Source of the DNA: Geosiphon pyriformis
Lineage: Eukaryota > Glomeromycota > Glomeromycetes > Archaeosporales > Geosiphonaceae
Length of the DNA: 64,000 nucleotides
NCBI GenBank assembly: GCA_016748015.1
Contig: JAAOMT010000009.1
Coordinates: 2,092,200 to 2,156,199, forward strand
Direction of reading: 5' to 3'
Shown: one piece after another, positions 38,718-50,009 of the stretch
Numbering within the stretch: position 1 is the stretch's first letter
Layout of the letters: each line of letters starts with the position of its first letter
The notes under the pieces: model-generated
Told to the model about the DNA's origin: nothing
What the model saw: the letters and a program-made list of their open reading frames with translations, nothing else
The model's database searches: none
Position numbers and translations under genes: made by a program

Positions 38718-41700
38718 GTAGTTTGGTTTGGAAATTTGCTACGTGCAACGTTCAGGGTATCAATGTTCCTGCGAAGCAAGCAGATGTTGTTCATTGGCAT
38801 GTAAACTCAGGGAATATGGTTTTTTTTATCACTGAGACTAAGTTGAGGTCCTTTTCTGGGCCATGGATAAAGGACAAATTTGATGGAGTGCGAATATTTT
38901 CTTCTGACTTGGATAAGGGTTTTATGGGTGCTGGGGTTGTAATTGTTATGAACATTTCTTTGGCCCATCATGTATCTAAGGTGGAGAAGATTCCTGGTCA
39001 GGTTATTTCTGTTCAGCTTCTGTTTAAGAGCAAGCTTTTGGTTACTGTTTTGGGGTTGTATGCTGGTGTCTCCTCTGGGGCTAGATTTGGTTAGGCTTCT
39101 GAAATTAACTCTCTCATTGCAAAGGCAGTCAACTCCAGCAATTTTGTTATCTTGGGTGGGGACTTTAATGAGAATAGATCTGGTAGAAGTGCTAGTTTCA
39201 AGTTTTGTTTGAGTTTGGGTTTGGTCAATTCATTTGTTGGTCATCATTTGGCTAATTTTTATACATAGAGCAATTTGAGAGGGGCTGGGAAAATGATTGA
39301 TTACATTTTTGTTGGTAGTAATTTGTCTTCTGCTGTTGCTGGTCATCAAGTTGTCTCTGTTTCAGATTTCTTTAACACCGATTACAAGACAGTTGTGGTT
39401 TTGGTCGGTTTGGGTGGGCTTCTAGATGTACAATTGAATAGTTTGCGCAAGCAGGCGAATAAAGATCGTTGGAAGTTCAAAATCAAGAATGCTAACTGTG
39501 TTGGATGGGCTAAGTTTAAGGATCTCTCATCAGCTAAACTTTTGTCTTTGGGTGAAGTGTTCTCTGGTGCCAAAATACGTGGTAATGTGGATGCTATGTG
39601 GGGAGTTTTGGTGGGAGCTGTAGTGGATTCTGCTGATGTGACACTTTCAAGACATTGGTTTAGTGAATTCAAGTGTTCGAGAAACAAACATTCTTCTAGG
39701 TTTTTTGGTCTGGAATTGTTGGTAACCAAGATTGTAAAAAAATTTTGCTCTGGTGACTTGCTGGGTGCTAATCGTCTTGTGAGTAAATGGTCAACTCTGG
39801 ATGACGTGAAGGCTCATGCTTTCAAGGACTTGGTTGGGTTAGGTGTTAAATCTGATGTTGTTGTTAGGCATTTGTTATTGGTTCGCGGAGAGTACAGGAA
39901 GTCGAAGATGTTTGAGTCAAGGTTGGCTAAGGAAGCTTCAGTTAGGAAGGCGATTGAGAAGCGCATAGATAATTTCTGTTTGGATAAGGGTAGTATGATT
40001 AGGAGTGTGTTGGAAAAGCTTTTTCACAAGGTTGTGTTGGATCACTTGATAGTTGATGATGATCTGGTTTTGTTGCCTAAAGAGGTGAAGTCCAGTGTGG
40101 ATAGAATAATGAAGGGATGGACGAGGAAATGTTCTGTGTAGTCAGTGCTTCCTGGTCTTTGGGCTCGTCAGTACGTGCCTTTGGACCATGTTCAGGATGA
40201 TGCTTTTTCGGGTATTATGAGTGCAATCAGTATGGGCGAGTTACTTTCTGTTATTGATAGTCTTCCTGATGGCAAGGCTGCTGGTTTGTCTGGTGTTCCT
40301 AATGAGTTGTGGAAACATGGTGGTGAGGTGGTTTTGGGGTGCCTGTTGGCGCTGTTTAACAAATGTTTGTCTGTTGGTGTGGTGCCTGTTTTGTGGAAGA
40401 GGGCTTGGGTGTCAATGATTCCTAAGCCTTATGACTGGGATGGAGTTCTTATGAACACTCGGCCTATTGCTTTGATTGAGACTGCCAGGAAGATTCTCTC
40501 CAAGATTCTGTCTGATCATATTTCAATGGCTTGTAGCAAGTTCAATGTTCTTCAGGGTGACAACTTTTTGGTGCTGAAGGGTACATCAACACAATCTCTG
40601 GTGTTTGCTGTCGGATCGGTGATTAAGGATGTCATTGAGAAGGATAGGGAGTTATGGTTGGTCTTGCAAGATATGCAGAAAGCTTATGATTCAGTTGAGT
40701 GGCATCATTTAAGAGCTAGTTTGTGGCGTGTCAAGATGTGTGAGAGGTTCATAAGGTTTTTTGGTGGTATTTATGAGGATAGAGTTAATAGGGTGATGAC
40801 TGACTTTGGTTTGTCTGGTGGTTATAAGGTGCATGATGGGCTGGATCAGGATGAGATCTTTTTGCCACTTTTTTGGAGGATTTTTTATGATCCGCTTTTG
40901 TGTGAGGTTAAGAGGCACAAACAATTGTGTGGGTACTGGATTGATACTAAGTTTGTTTCAAAATCTGGCAGAATTGAGAGTGGTGGTGGTTTGATATCGT
41001 ATTTTTCGGCTGGTGCATTTGTTGATGATACGATCTGGGTTGGAAATTGTCAAGCTTCTACTCAATATGCTCTGAACATTGCCAGTAAATTTTTTGTGAT
41101 CAATGATATTTCTATCAATAGTGAGAAGACGGTAGCTATTCCCATCAATCAAGGCGTTAAAGTTGCTTCACTGAACATTTGTGGTCAGCCAATTTCTATT
41201 GCCAAAAGAGGGGAAGCACATCAGTATCTGGGTATTTTTCTGTCAACTGAAGGGCTCTCCAAGCCAAGTGTTGCCAAGGCTTATGTGAATGTACATTTCT
41301 TCGTCAATGTTGTGCTTAGGAAGGCTATTACAGACAAACAATTCTCCTATCTGGTGTCAGCTGTTTTGCAGCCTATTGTTAGCTATTGTATTCAGTTCAG
41401 TTTTGTCTCATCTAATGTTTGTCGCAAGTGGGATGCCTTGGTTAGAAAGGGTCTTAGGTCCAAGGCTTGTTTCCTCCGTGATTTTCCTGACGCTGCTTTG
41501 CATCATCCCTCATTGTATGGCCTAAAGCCTTTTGAGCAGGTGCAGTCAGAAGGGAAGGTTGCTGCTTTGATGGCGTTCTCTAATGCTGTTGGTATTCTTG
41601 GGCGTTTGTTTAGACATAGGTTTTTGGACTTACAGGTTCTTGGTTGGGCTCTTTTGGATCCTTTGCAGTTTCTGGTCAGGTTGTGTGTTAGTCCGGTAAA

Positions 41701-43399
41701 CAATTTTTTGGCTGGGATGGTAAAGATTTTTCTGGGCAATGAGCTTGCTTTAGTGAACAACCTCTCCACTGCATTTCGTAGTCCTGGTCTATTTCCGTTG
41801 TCCTCTGTTCTTGGAAAGTCTCTGTATTTTGATTCGGTCAAATCTCTTAAACATTTTGGTGTCGCTTTTGGTGATCAGCTTTTTGATAAGAATGGCGTTT
41901 TGTTGGATTGGAAAACTTTTCGTTATTGAAAAAGATTGGATCCGCATGGCCCTGTGCCTCACTGGTTCATGGTTTCTTCTGAGTTTTTGAAGGGTCAAGG
42001 TTACTCATTTTCTGGTTCTATTGGCTCTGCAGAAAAGCTTGGTTTGGACATTTTAGGATCTGAGGAATTTTCTGCAGTAAAAGATGGAGTGCATAACATT
42101 TGGTCGGGCTTTTTTGAAGTTTTTACGGATGGGTCTTTAAGGAATGCAGGCTCTGCTGAGATTGCCTGTGGTGTTGCTGCATACTTTCCGGTCTTGGATA
42201 AGAGCATTGGTGTTGCTGTTCATGGCCTTTTGTCATCTACTATGGCCGAATTACAGACTGTTGCTTTGGCTTTGGAGTGTGTTCCTTCTTCAAGTACTGT
42301 GGTGTTATGTCTTGACAGCCAAACTGCTATTGACGCATGTGTGTCTGAGATGTCTTTGGCTGCCCCTGATTTCCGTAATTAATGCTGGCTGGAAAGGCAT
42401 CATATTTTCAATTTGGTCAGGGATAAAGATCTTAGCGTGAGTTGGGTTAAGGTGAAAGGACACTCTGGGATTCTTGGTAATGTGAAAGCTAACTTGGCTG
42501 CTGGGGCTGCCTCTGGGTCTCCTTTTTCCCTTTGTGCTGATGTGCATGAACATTTTTTGGTTGCTGAGGGTGTTGCTGTTTCTGGTAATACCTGTCATTT
42601 TGTCAGGAATATTTTTCAATCAATTTGTTGTGCTCGTTGGGAAGCTGGGCCTGGTTGTGACGTGGTTCTGGATGCAATGATTGGTTGCATAAACTGGGTT
42701 GTCACGGCAAAAGTGTGGCATCTTGATTCTCATATGCTTGCTGGGTTCACTAGCCACGCATTCTCAATGCTTTGCACTTATGTTATGAAGGCTGTGCACA
42801 GGAGGTTGCCAGTGGTGGTAAGGAAGAGATTGTATGATAAGTGCTACCCTAGTGTATTGTGTTTGTTTTGCGGTGAAGTGGAGTTTTCTGATCACATTTT
42901 TACTTGTGTTCATGAGTCTGGTGTCCATAGTAAAATTTTGGCAGAGGCTTCTGCCTGTTGGTCAGCTTTGGCTGGTGGTTCCCCTGCTTCTGTCGTGCTG
43001 CAAGTTTTGTCTTAATGTTCCATTGATGTTGGGCTGTACACTTTGGTGTGCAAAGGGTTTGTGCTGGAGGAGTAGTATGAGGAGGCTTGCAGTATTTTTG
43101 AGGATAGAAAGGTGGCTGCTGCTCGGATTGTTGATTATGTCAGGTTTGTAGTTGGATTACATCATGCTAAAGTATAGTTGACTAGGGCCAGCCACTGGGT
43201 GGTAATGGAGAAGGCTGGTCTGGTCTGTGACGTTGGTGTTGTTTTTGGGCTCCCTTGTAGTGTGTCTTCAGTTTTGTCTGATGGTGTTGTGAGATTGCTT
43301 GGTGTGGCCAATTCTTTTGCTGTTAGCTTTGGTCATCGGAAGCCTTATTGTTTCTTTTTTGGTCTGGGTGGCAATGTGCAGGTAATTATAGATGTATAG
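38714..43399 (+). pseudogene. LINE copy 1 ORF2 (endonuclease-RT-RNase H), eight premature stops, one frame
   Basis: One continuous frame of 1561 codons with in-frame stops at 39092, 39266, 40139, 41927, 42380, 43013, 43073 and 43175. AP endonuclease: CNVQG, TETKL, GGDFNE, IDYIF and a C-terminal TDYK where the catalytic SDH/TDH His is Tyr. Reverse transcriptase: DGKAAGLSGVPNELWK, RPIAL, QDMQKAYDSVEW and the catalytic FVDD at about 41020-41031. RNase H: FTDGS, MAELQ, LDSQ with Asp-Glu-Asp present; the last acidic residue appears as Asn in GNVKANLA. A terminal CLFCGEVEFSDHIFTC finger is intact. Domains needed for target-primed reverse transcription were recently functional; the stops make it non-coding now. 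Confidence 0.9.
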
Positions 43400-43528
43400 T
43401 ATTGCCTTGTCTGGCCTGAGTGGCTAGTCACATGTAAAAAGTGCATGAGTCATGTTTAATTTGAGCCTCTTAGTTTGGTTCTATGTACTAGATAGCGATT
43501 GGGCTATACTCATTAAATGTGTTAATAA

Positions 43529-43645
43529 TTTATTAGCTCAATTGATTATATGTAAAAAATATATGATTTATGTTTAATTTAAATTATTAAGTTTAATGTA
43601 TTATATTAAGTAGCATTTAAATTTTACTTGTTAAATAAATAAAAA
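43529..43645 (+). mobile_element. Very old LINE copy, 3' UTR, right of the copy 1 insertion (starts with TSD)
   Basis: Begins with the duplicated TTTATTAGCT (43529-43538) and continues CAATTGATTATATGTAAAAAATATATGATTTATG..., a decayed match to the LINE 3' UTR that follows the ORF2 stop in copies 1-3. It ends AGTAGCATTTAAATTTTACTTGTTAAAT, the usual LINE terminus. Confidence 0.85.
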
Positions 43646-44061
43646 TATATATATATATAATTTTAAAATATAATAATTTTTTTAATAGTAATAATATGTT
43701 AAATTATTTTGATTTATTTTAAATTTTTTTTTAATATTAAATTATTTTTAGCCAGCAAATTTTCAATATTTATTTTTCTTTTTTTTATAAGAATTTTTTT
43801 TTTTATTATTAGTAATTATATTTTAAATAATTTATTTTCAAAAAATTTTGTATTTTTTTATTTTTTTAAGAATATTAAACTAATAAATTTTCAATTTTTA
43901 TAATAAATTAGACTAATAAATTTTCAATCTTTGTAATAAATTAAACAAAATATATATTTATTATAGAAAAATTAATTTTTTTTTGTATTAATATCAAATA
44001 TAAAAATTATATTATTTAATATTTATATATAATTTTTATCAAGTTTTTTATTGAAATAAAA
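43646..44061. other. AT-only filler between LINE copies
   Basis: No coding potential. Repeated short motif TAATAAATTAGACTAATAAATTTTCAAT is seen near 43885-43945. The right end is the candidate target site of LINE copy 2 (GAAATAAAA, 44053-44061). Confidence 0.5.
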
Positions 44062-44194
44062 GTTTTTTTTTTTTATGTTTAACGAGTGAGGTCCAAACAT
44101 GATCTAGGACTATACATTATATAAATGATCTAAACTAGAAGCAAATCATGCTTTTTCTACACGTAACCAGCCATTCAGGCTGATCAGAACAACA

Positions 44195-47100
44195 CTATGC
44201 ACTTATCTTAACAGAAACAAAATCCTTTATACCTGAGAAAAACAAACAAGATTTATGAAAACTGAAACCAACACCAAAAGCCTCAATGACATCCAACAAC
44301 CTGATCATACCAGCCAAAAGTACTGTAGGTAAACCAGAAACCAGGACAAGAATAGAACCATCCCGAGGAATAAGTCTATTTCTTTTCATAAAAGCTCAGT
44401 GTTTGACATGAACCAGCCAAAATTCATTGCAAAATGTAAAGCAAAATTTGCACACAAAACACACAATATTCAAAGCTGCAACCTTAGCATCTTTAAAGAC
44501 TGAAAAAAATTTATGGTACCAATTATTGAAAACAAAACTTTTACACAGAGTAGTACTAATTTTAGCATCGGAAAAACAGGAAGCCAACAACTGCAAAACA
44601 CACGAAGTAGATTGAGAGAGACCAGACTGCGTTTCCCAAAGAGATACATGAGCATTCAACAACCAAGCACAACCAGCAGCATCAAAAGGACAAACAAAAA
44701 CATGGTCTGAGAATTCTACATTATCACAGAACAAACACACCACACTGGGGTAGCACCTATTATACAAACACTTATGCACAGTAACAAGAAGCTGATGATG
44801 GAGAGATTTCATAAAGTATGTCCAAAGGCCAGCAGTACATGCACTAGTAAAACCAGCAGCCAAGTGAGAATTAGGGTGCCAAACTAAAGAAGACTTAGAC
44901 CAGTTAACACTATTATGCAAACCAGCTGCCAAGACCCGGGAACCAATCTTCCAACGCACATAAAGAATAGACCGAAACACATCATAAATGAAGTGCTTAG
45001 AATTTCCAGAAACCACATTGCCCCCAGCTCTCAAAAAACATTCACTGACCAAATGTGGCAAATGCCAAATAGAGAGCACCACATCCTTAGCAAGCTTATC
45101 CACACACTTATTGCCTGAAATGCCCGAATGACCCTTAACTTTAATCCAATTCACCGTTAAATTCTTATGATGAACTACATTAGTAATATGGCGATGCTTT
45201 ATCCAACAACAATTTCTGAAGTTTGGACAAGCCAATAATGATTCCAACTTGCACGGATCCAAAGCAACTTGGCTATCTGAGAACAGATCAACCGCACAAG
45301 AAGAAGAAACACACTTAAGAGCCAAAGCAATGGCCTGCAATTCAGACATAGTAGAAGAAACCAAACCAGACACTCCCATACCCAAACCAAAATTAATGTC
45401 CTCAAAAAAGACTGCAGTTCCAGCTTTCATGGCAACAGTTCCCAAACCACTCAAAGATCCATCCATGTACACAGAAAGGCAGGCAGTGTTAGTAGCCAAC
45501 AGATTGTCACAGATAACACCAAAATCATGAAATTGACAAACATCAGACAGAGCAGAATTTTTCACAAAAGAAGAGCATGCAAGAAAAGAAGCAACACCAC
45601 CAAGAAAACACACAGAAAGATTAAACCAGAAAGGAATCAGACCATGAAAGTCTAACCTCTTTCAATGCTTGAATGTTTACTAACTGAAAACAACACCATT
45701 TCGATCATGTAATTGTTCCACAAAAGTGATACTATATCACTTAAGTGAAGAGACACATTTTAGAAAATTGATTTCACTAAGAACAAGAAACATAGAAGTA
45801 CCATCCCGATGACGGAAAGCACAGACCAGAGACCCACCCAGAGACAGATCACATCCAGAGAAAATACAAACCACACCTGTTAAGAAATTATTTGAAGAAT
45901 TGACACTAACACGAGCCAGAAACAGCAAAGAGTGACGAGGACGCCAGCTGAGAACCTGGAGGTCATGAGACCTGTGAAAAAATAAGCAGCCCAAAATACC
46001 AACTGAATTTGCAAAAACAATGATGGAGGCCAATTTGCTTTCTGCCTGAATTTGTTCAAAAGTCTTTAAACTATACAAAGAAGGATAATAAAGTGCATCA
46101 TTGGAGAAATCAAGTGGCAGCCCAAACTTAGACTTCAAGACTTTGTGAATCAGAGCATTCCATTTATTACACACACTAACAGGAACAAAACTGAACTGAG
46201 TCCTGTAGCTGACAATAGGAAACAAAACAGCAGAAACCAAATAACTGAATTGTTTATCCGAGATGGCCTTTTTCAGAACAAGATTGACAAAAAATTGGAT
46301 GTCCGAGTGAGCCTTGGCCAAGCTGGGCACTGAAAGACCATTAGAAGACAAAAAAATACCAAGATAACAATAGGGTTCACCTTTTTTGGCTATGGAAATA
46401 GGCAAGCCACTGACAGTTAGATAAGAGGTCTTAACCCAGCAGTTGATAGGAATAGCCACAGTTTTGTCATTGTTAATCGAAATGTTATTAATCCTGAAAA
46501 ACTTACTAGCAACGTCCAAAATGTGTTGTGTAGTGGTCTGGCTGCTACCAAATTAGATGATATCATCAACAAAAGCACCAGCAGCAAAAAATGATGTCAA
46601 TCCAGTCTGAGATTCCACATGGCCAGTATTGGAAATGAAATGCGAATTCAGCCTGTAATTACACACCTCCTCTTGTCTCTTGACCTCACACATAAGCGAA
46701 TCATAAAATATGCGCCAGAGAAATGGTGAGAAAACTTTACTCTGATCCAAATCATTATGCACCACATATCCACTAGTTAAGCCAAAATCTGTTATCATCC
46801 TGTTTCTGTGATTATTGTAGATGCTACCAAAAAATTTAATGAACCTGTTACACATTTTAATTCTAATCAAACTCTTCTTGAGATGTTCCCAACCAACCGA
46901 ATCATATGCTTTGCACATGTTCTGTAAAACCAGCCACAGTTTTTTGTTTTTCTCTAAGGCATCCTCGACCACAGAACCAACGGCAAAAATGGACAACTGT
47001 ATTGTCATACCCTTTAAAACAGAAAAATTGTCCTCTCGTAAAATGTCAAACTCATTGCAAGCTGAAGATATTCTGTCCAATAAAATTTTGGAAAGGATCT

Positions 47101-48877
47101 TGTGGGCTGTTTCAATTAAAGCAATAGGACAGGTGTTTGTAAGAACACTCTCTCATTTATAGGGTTTAGGAATCATCGAAACCCAGACTTCTCTCCAAGG
47201 TCTAAGCACTGACTCACAAACCAGGCATAGATTCAAAAGCACCAAAAGCATATTCAGAACCATTCTGTTGTAATGCTTCCATAATTTATTAGAGATGCCA
47301 GAAAGACCAGCTGCTTTTCCATCAGGCAAGCTCGAAATGACACTGCACATCTCATCATAACTAATCAATTTCATGACACCAGAGAAAACACCATCAAAAA
47401 CATAGTCTAAAGGCTGAAATTGGCATTTCCAATCATTAGAAAAGTTCAAAACCACCAACTGTCTCCTAGTCCATCTCTCCATAATTCTGTTTACTTTAGA
47501 TTTAACCAGCTCAGGTTCCAAAACCAACTCATTATCCACTACCAAATGATCCAACACTACCTTGTGAAATGGACACTCCAAAACACTTCTGATAGTATGA
47601 CCTTTATCCAACTTAAAACTCTCTATTCTACTCTCAATGGCCTGTCTTATATAAGATTCCTCAGCACGCTTAGATTCCAGCATCTTGGAAGAGCAGTAAG
47701 ACTTCCTCACCTTAGCCAGCTCAGAGCAAATACCATCAAAACCAGACCTTGAAAGAAAAAGAGACTTCACCGATGAAGTGCTAACAGAGTCAAACCTGTC
47801 CTACGTATCTAACAACAGAGCAAAATCACCCCCAGAAGTCAAACAGGAAGCCTTTACCAGCTTAGAAACCAGCAACTCCAGCTTATGAAACTTAGAAGAC
47901 ACCTTATTAAAAACACTGTCAAAACCTTTGAACCACTTTTTCTTGAAAGTTCCATCTGCTAAAAGAATCATAATTTTGCGAATAATGTCCTACATTGCAT
48001 CCAAATCTGAAAGTTTCCCAGCCATAACAAATGTATCTGAGAACATAGAGGCATTGGCAGCCATACCATCTCTGAACTCAGCCCATCTCAACTCATTCAC
48101 ATTCTTAACATCAAACTTCCAGTGATCTTTGTTGGTCTGCTTATATATCAAAGAAAGCCTTGTGTCTAACAAACCACCCAGACTCACAGAAACAGAAACA
48201 GCCTTATGATCAGTGTCAAAAAAATCATTAACATTTAACATGCCACAATCCATGATCGCATTAATCAAGTTAGAAGAAAGAAACACATAATCAATTGTCT
48301 TAGTAATACGATGAGAATTGCACCAAGTTGGTAACTTAGCAAGAAAGCTCCCACCCAAAGAGTTGACCAAACCCAAATTAAAGCACTTCTTGAAACTGGC
48401 ACACTTGTGAAATCTATCTTCATTGAAGTTACCACCAAAAATAATGAAGGAGGATTCATTCACAGCTCTAGTGATGAGAGAATTAATTTCATCAGCCTAA
48501 GAAAAACAAACTGTCAAAGAGACACCAGCATACAGCCCCAAAATGGAAACAGAGAATCTGTTTCTAAAAAGCAATTTTACCAACAGGAGCTGACTGGACA
48601 CCTTTAGAATCTTGCACACATGTTTCATCAGAGATGAGTTCAAAATAATTGCAACACCAGATCTCATGTGACCAGAATTCAGACCTGAAGTAAAAACATG
48701 AACACCAGCAAACCTATTCACAATCCAGAGGCGGATCTTTTCCTTCAACTTTGTTTTAGTAACAACAGAAATCAGATTGTTTATATCATTATGCTAATGT
48801 ACGATGTCCGTTTGTTTCACACAACTGTTCATTCCTTTAACATTGCATGTAGCAATCTTCCAAGTAAATTCACTCAT
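44195..48877 (-). pseudogene. LINE copy 2 ORF2, one frame with many stops
   Basis: ATG at 48877, natural-position stop at 44195, 1560 codons in one frame; the open pieces end at 48497, 47990, 47153, 46553, 45737 and 44396, with further stops between. Motifs: ATCNVKGM (endonuclease start), GGNFNED (GGDFNE with Asp to Asn), IDYVF, FDTDHK (catalytic His kept, unlike copy 1), DGKAAGLSGISNKLWKH, FVDD (RT catalytic, followed closely by a stop at 46553), YMDGSLSG and DSQVALD (RNase H), CLFCDNVEFSDHVFVC finger. The longest intact piece is 405 codons (44396-45613), covering RNase H and finger. Confidence 0.88.
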
Positions 48878-49119
48878 TGAGAAGAGAGTTGTGGAAGTGT
48901 ACCAGCAGCCAGAACCAAACCGTCAAAACAAGCAGACAAACTTAGCACTGAAGCAGCAAGGTCTTCTAACATATTTTCTAACTTGACAACATGGGGGAAC
49001 ACAGAAGAGTTTTTTGCAATATAAGTAGCAATAGCAGTAGCAGCAGCAGCTTTATCACAAGTGGACTTATCCAAACCCACTCCTATCACTATATCCTCTC
49101 CTTGATTTTGTGATGGGAA
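48874..49119 (-). pseudogene. LINE copy 2 ORF1, C-terminal stub
   Basis: An open frame of about 80 codons ending in TGA at 48874-48876, matching the coiled C-terminus of copy 1 ORF1 (KLENMLEDLAASVLSLSACF against GLESNIVALEASVCSVL). It overlaps the ORF2 start by ATGA exactly as in copy 1. Confidence 0.8.
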
Positions 49120-49128
49120 GAAATAAAA

Positions 49129-50001
49129 TTAATAAATTAATTTGCTATAATTTTTTTAATATTGTATAAAAATTTATTATTTTTAATAAAAATAATATAA
49201 ATAAGTTTAACAGATTTTTTATGTTTTTTTATTTGATTTTTTATTATTTTTTTATCTTTTGGTTTATCTAATTGTTTTTTTTTGACTTTTTTTAATTCTA
49301 AAAAAGTTTTTTAATAATAATATTTAATTACAATAAATTTTTTATTTAAAAATTACTGTTATTAAACTTATTACATTAAGAAATCATTATATTTAATAAA
49401 AAATTTTTAGCTATTAATATTTTATTAAAATTTAAATTATTTGGTTTTAAATTGTAAATAAAATTTGTAATTGTTTTTAAAAATTTTACAAATTATTTTG
49501 CTAATATAATATTATATATAAAAACTACTGTTTTTTTAATATTGTTAATATTAATTTTGTAATTGGTTTTAAATTGGTTTTTTGGTTATTTTAATTATAA
49601 AATTAATAAGTATTTTTTTTTAATATTAAATTAAAAAAATTTTTTATAATTAAACATTTTTAAAAAAATTGTTGGTAATTTAAGTAAAAAGCTTCTTAAT
49701 TTTAAAATAAAATATATTATAAACAATTTACTTAATAATAATATAATTGATAATATTTTAGATTTTTTGTTAATAAAAAAACTTTTATTAAAATATTAAT
49801 TTTTAATTTTTAATATTAAGTTAAATATAAATAAAACTATTATATAATTAATTAATTTGGTTTTTAATAATAATCTAATTGTAATTATACATAAAATAAC
49901 TATATATAAAAAACAAAAAAACAATTTTAATATAACTATTATTTAGAACTTTAAAAAGTTGAATAAACTTTTTTGAATTTGATATCTAATTTATAAAATT
50001 T
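49129..50001. other. AT-only filler between LINE copies 2 and 3
   Basis: No coding signal. Composition suggests an old, fully decayed element. It is the spacer that separates two inverted LINE copies. Confidence 0.5.
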
Positions 50002-50009
50002 AAGTTTAA

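Larger units (their letters stand above)
36627..43528 (+). mobile_element. LINE copy 1, full-length Tad/I-type non-LTR retrotransposon
   Basis: A 6.9-kb element bounded by a perfect 10-bp duplication TTTATTAGCT. It has a 5' UTR of about 125 bp, ORF1 with a CCHC knuckle, ORF2 with AP endonuclease, reverse transcriptase, RNase H and a C-terminal Cys/His finger, and a short 3' UTR ending CATTAAATGTGTTAATAA. Domain order and the RNase H place it in the I/Tad1 supergroup of LINEs. ORF2 is interrupted only by premature stops, so it is recently active but now dead. Confidence 0.92.
44062..49119 (-). mobile_element. LINE copy 2, 5'-truncated
   Basis: Same family as copy 1 on the opposite strand, missing all but the last about 80 codons of ORF1. 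The 3' end has a T-run on plus at 44063-44074 (poly-A tail in element sense). GAAATAAAA at 44053-44061 and 49120-49128 is a candidate 9-bp target-site duplication, but in such AT-rich DNA a chance match is possible. 5' truncation plus tail plus duplication is the expected product of target-primed reverse transcription. Confidence 0.88.
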
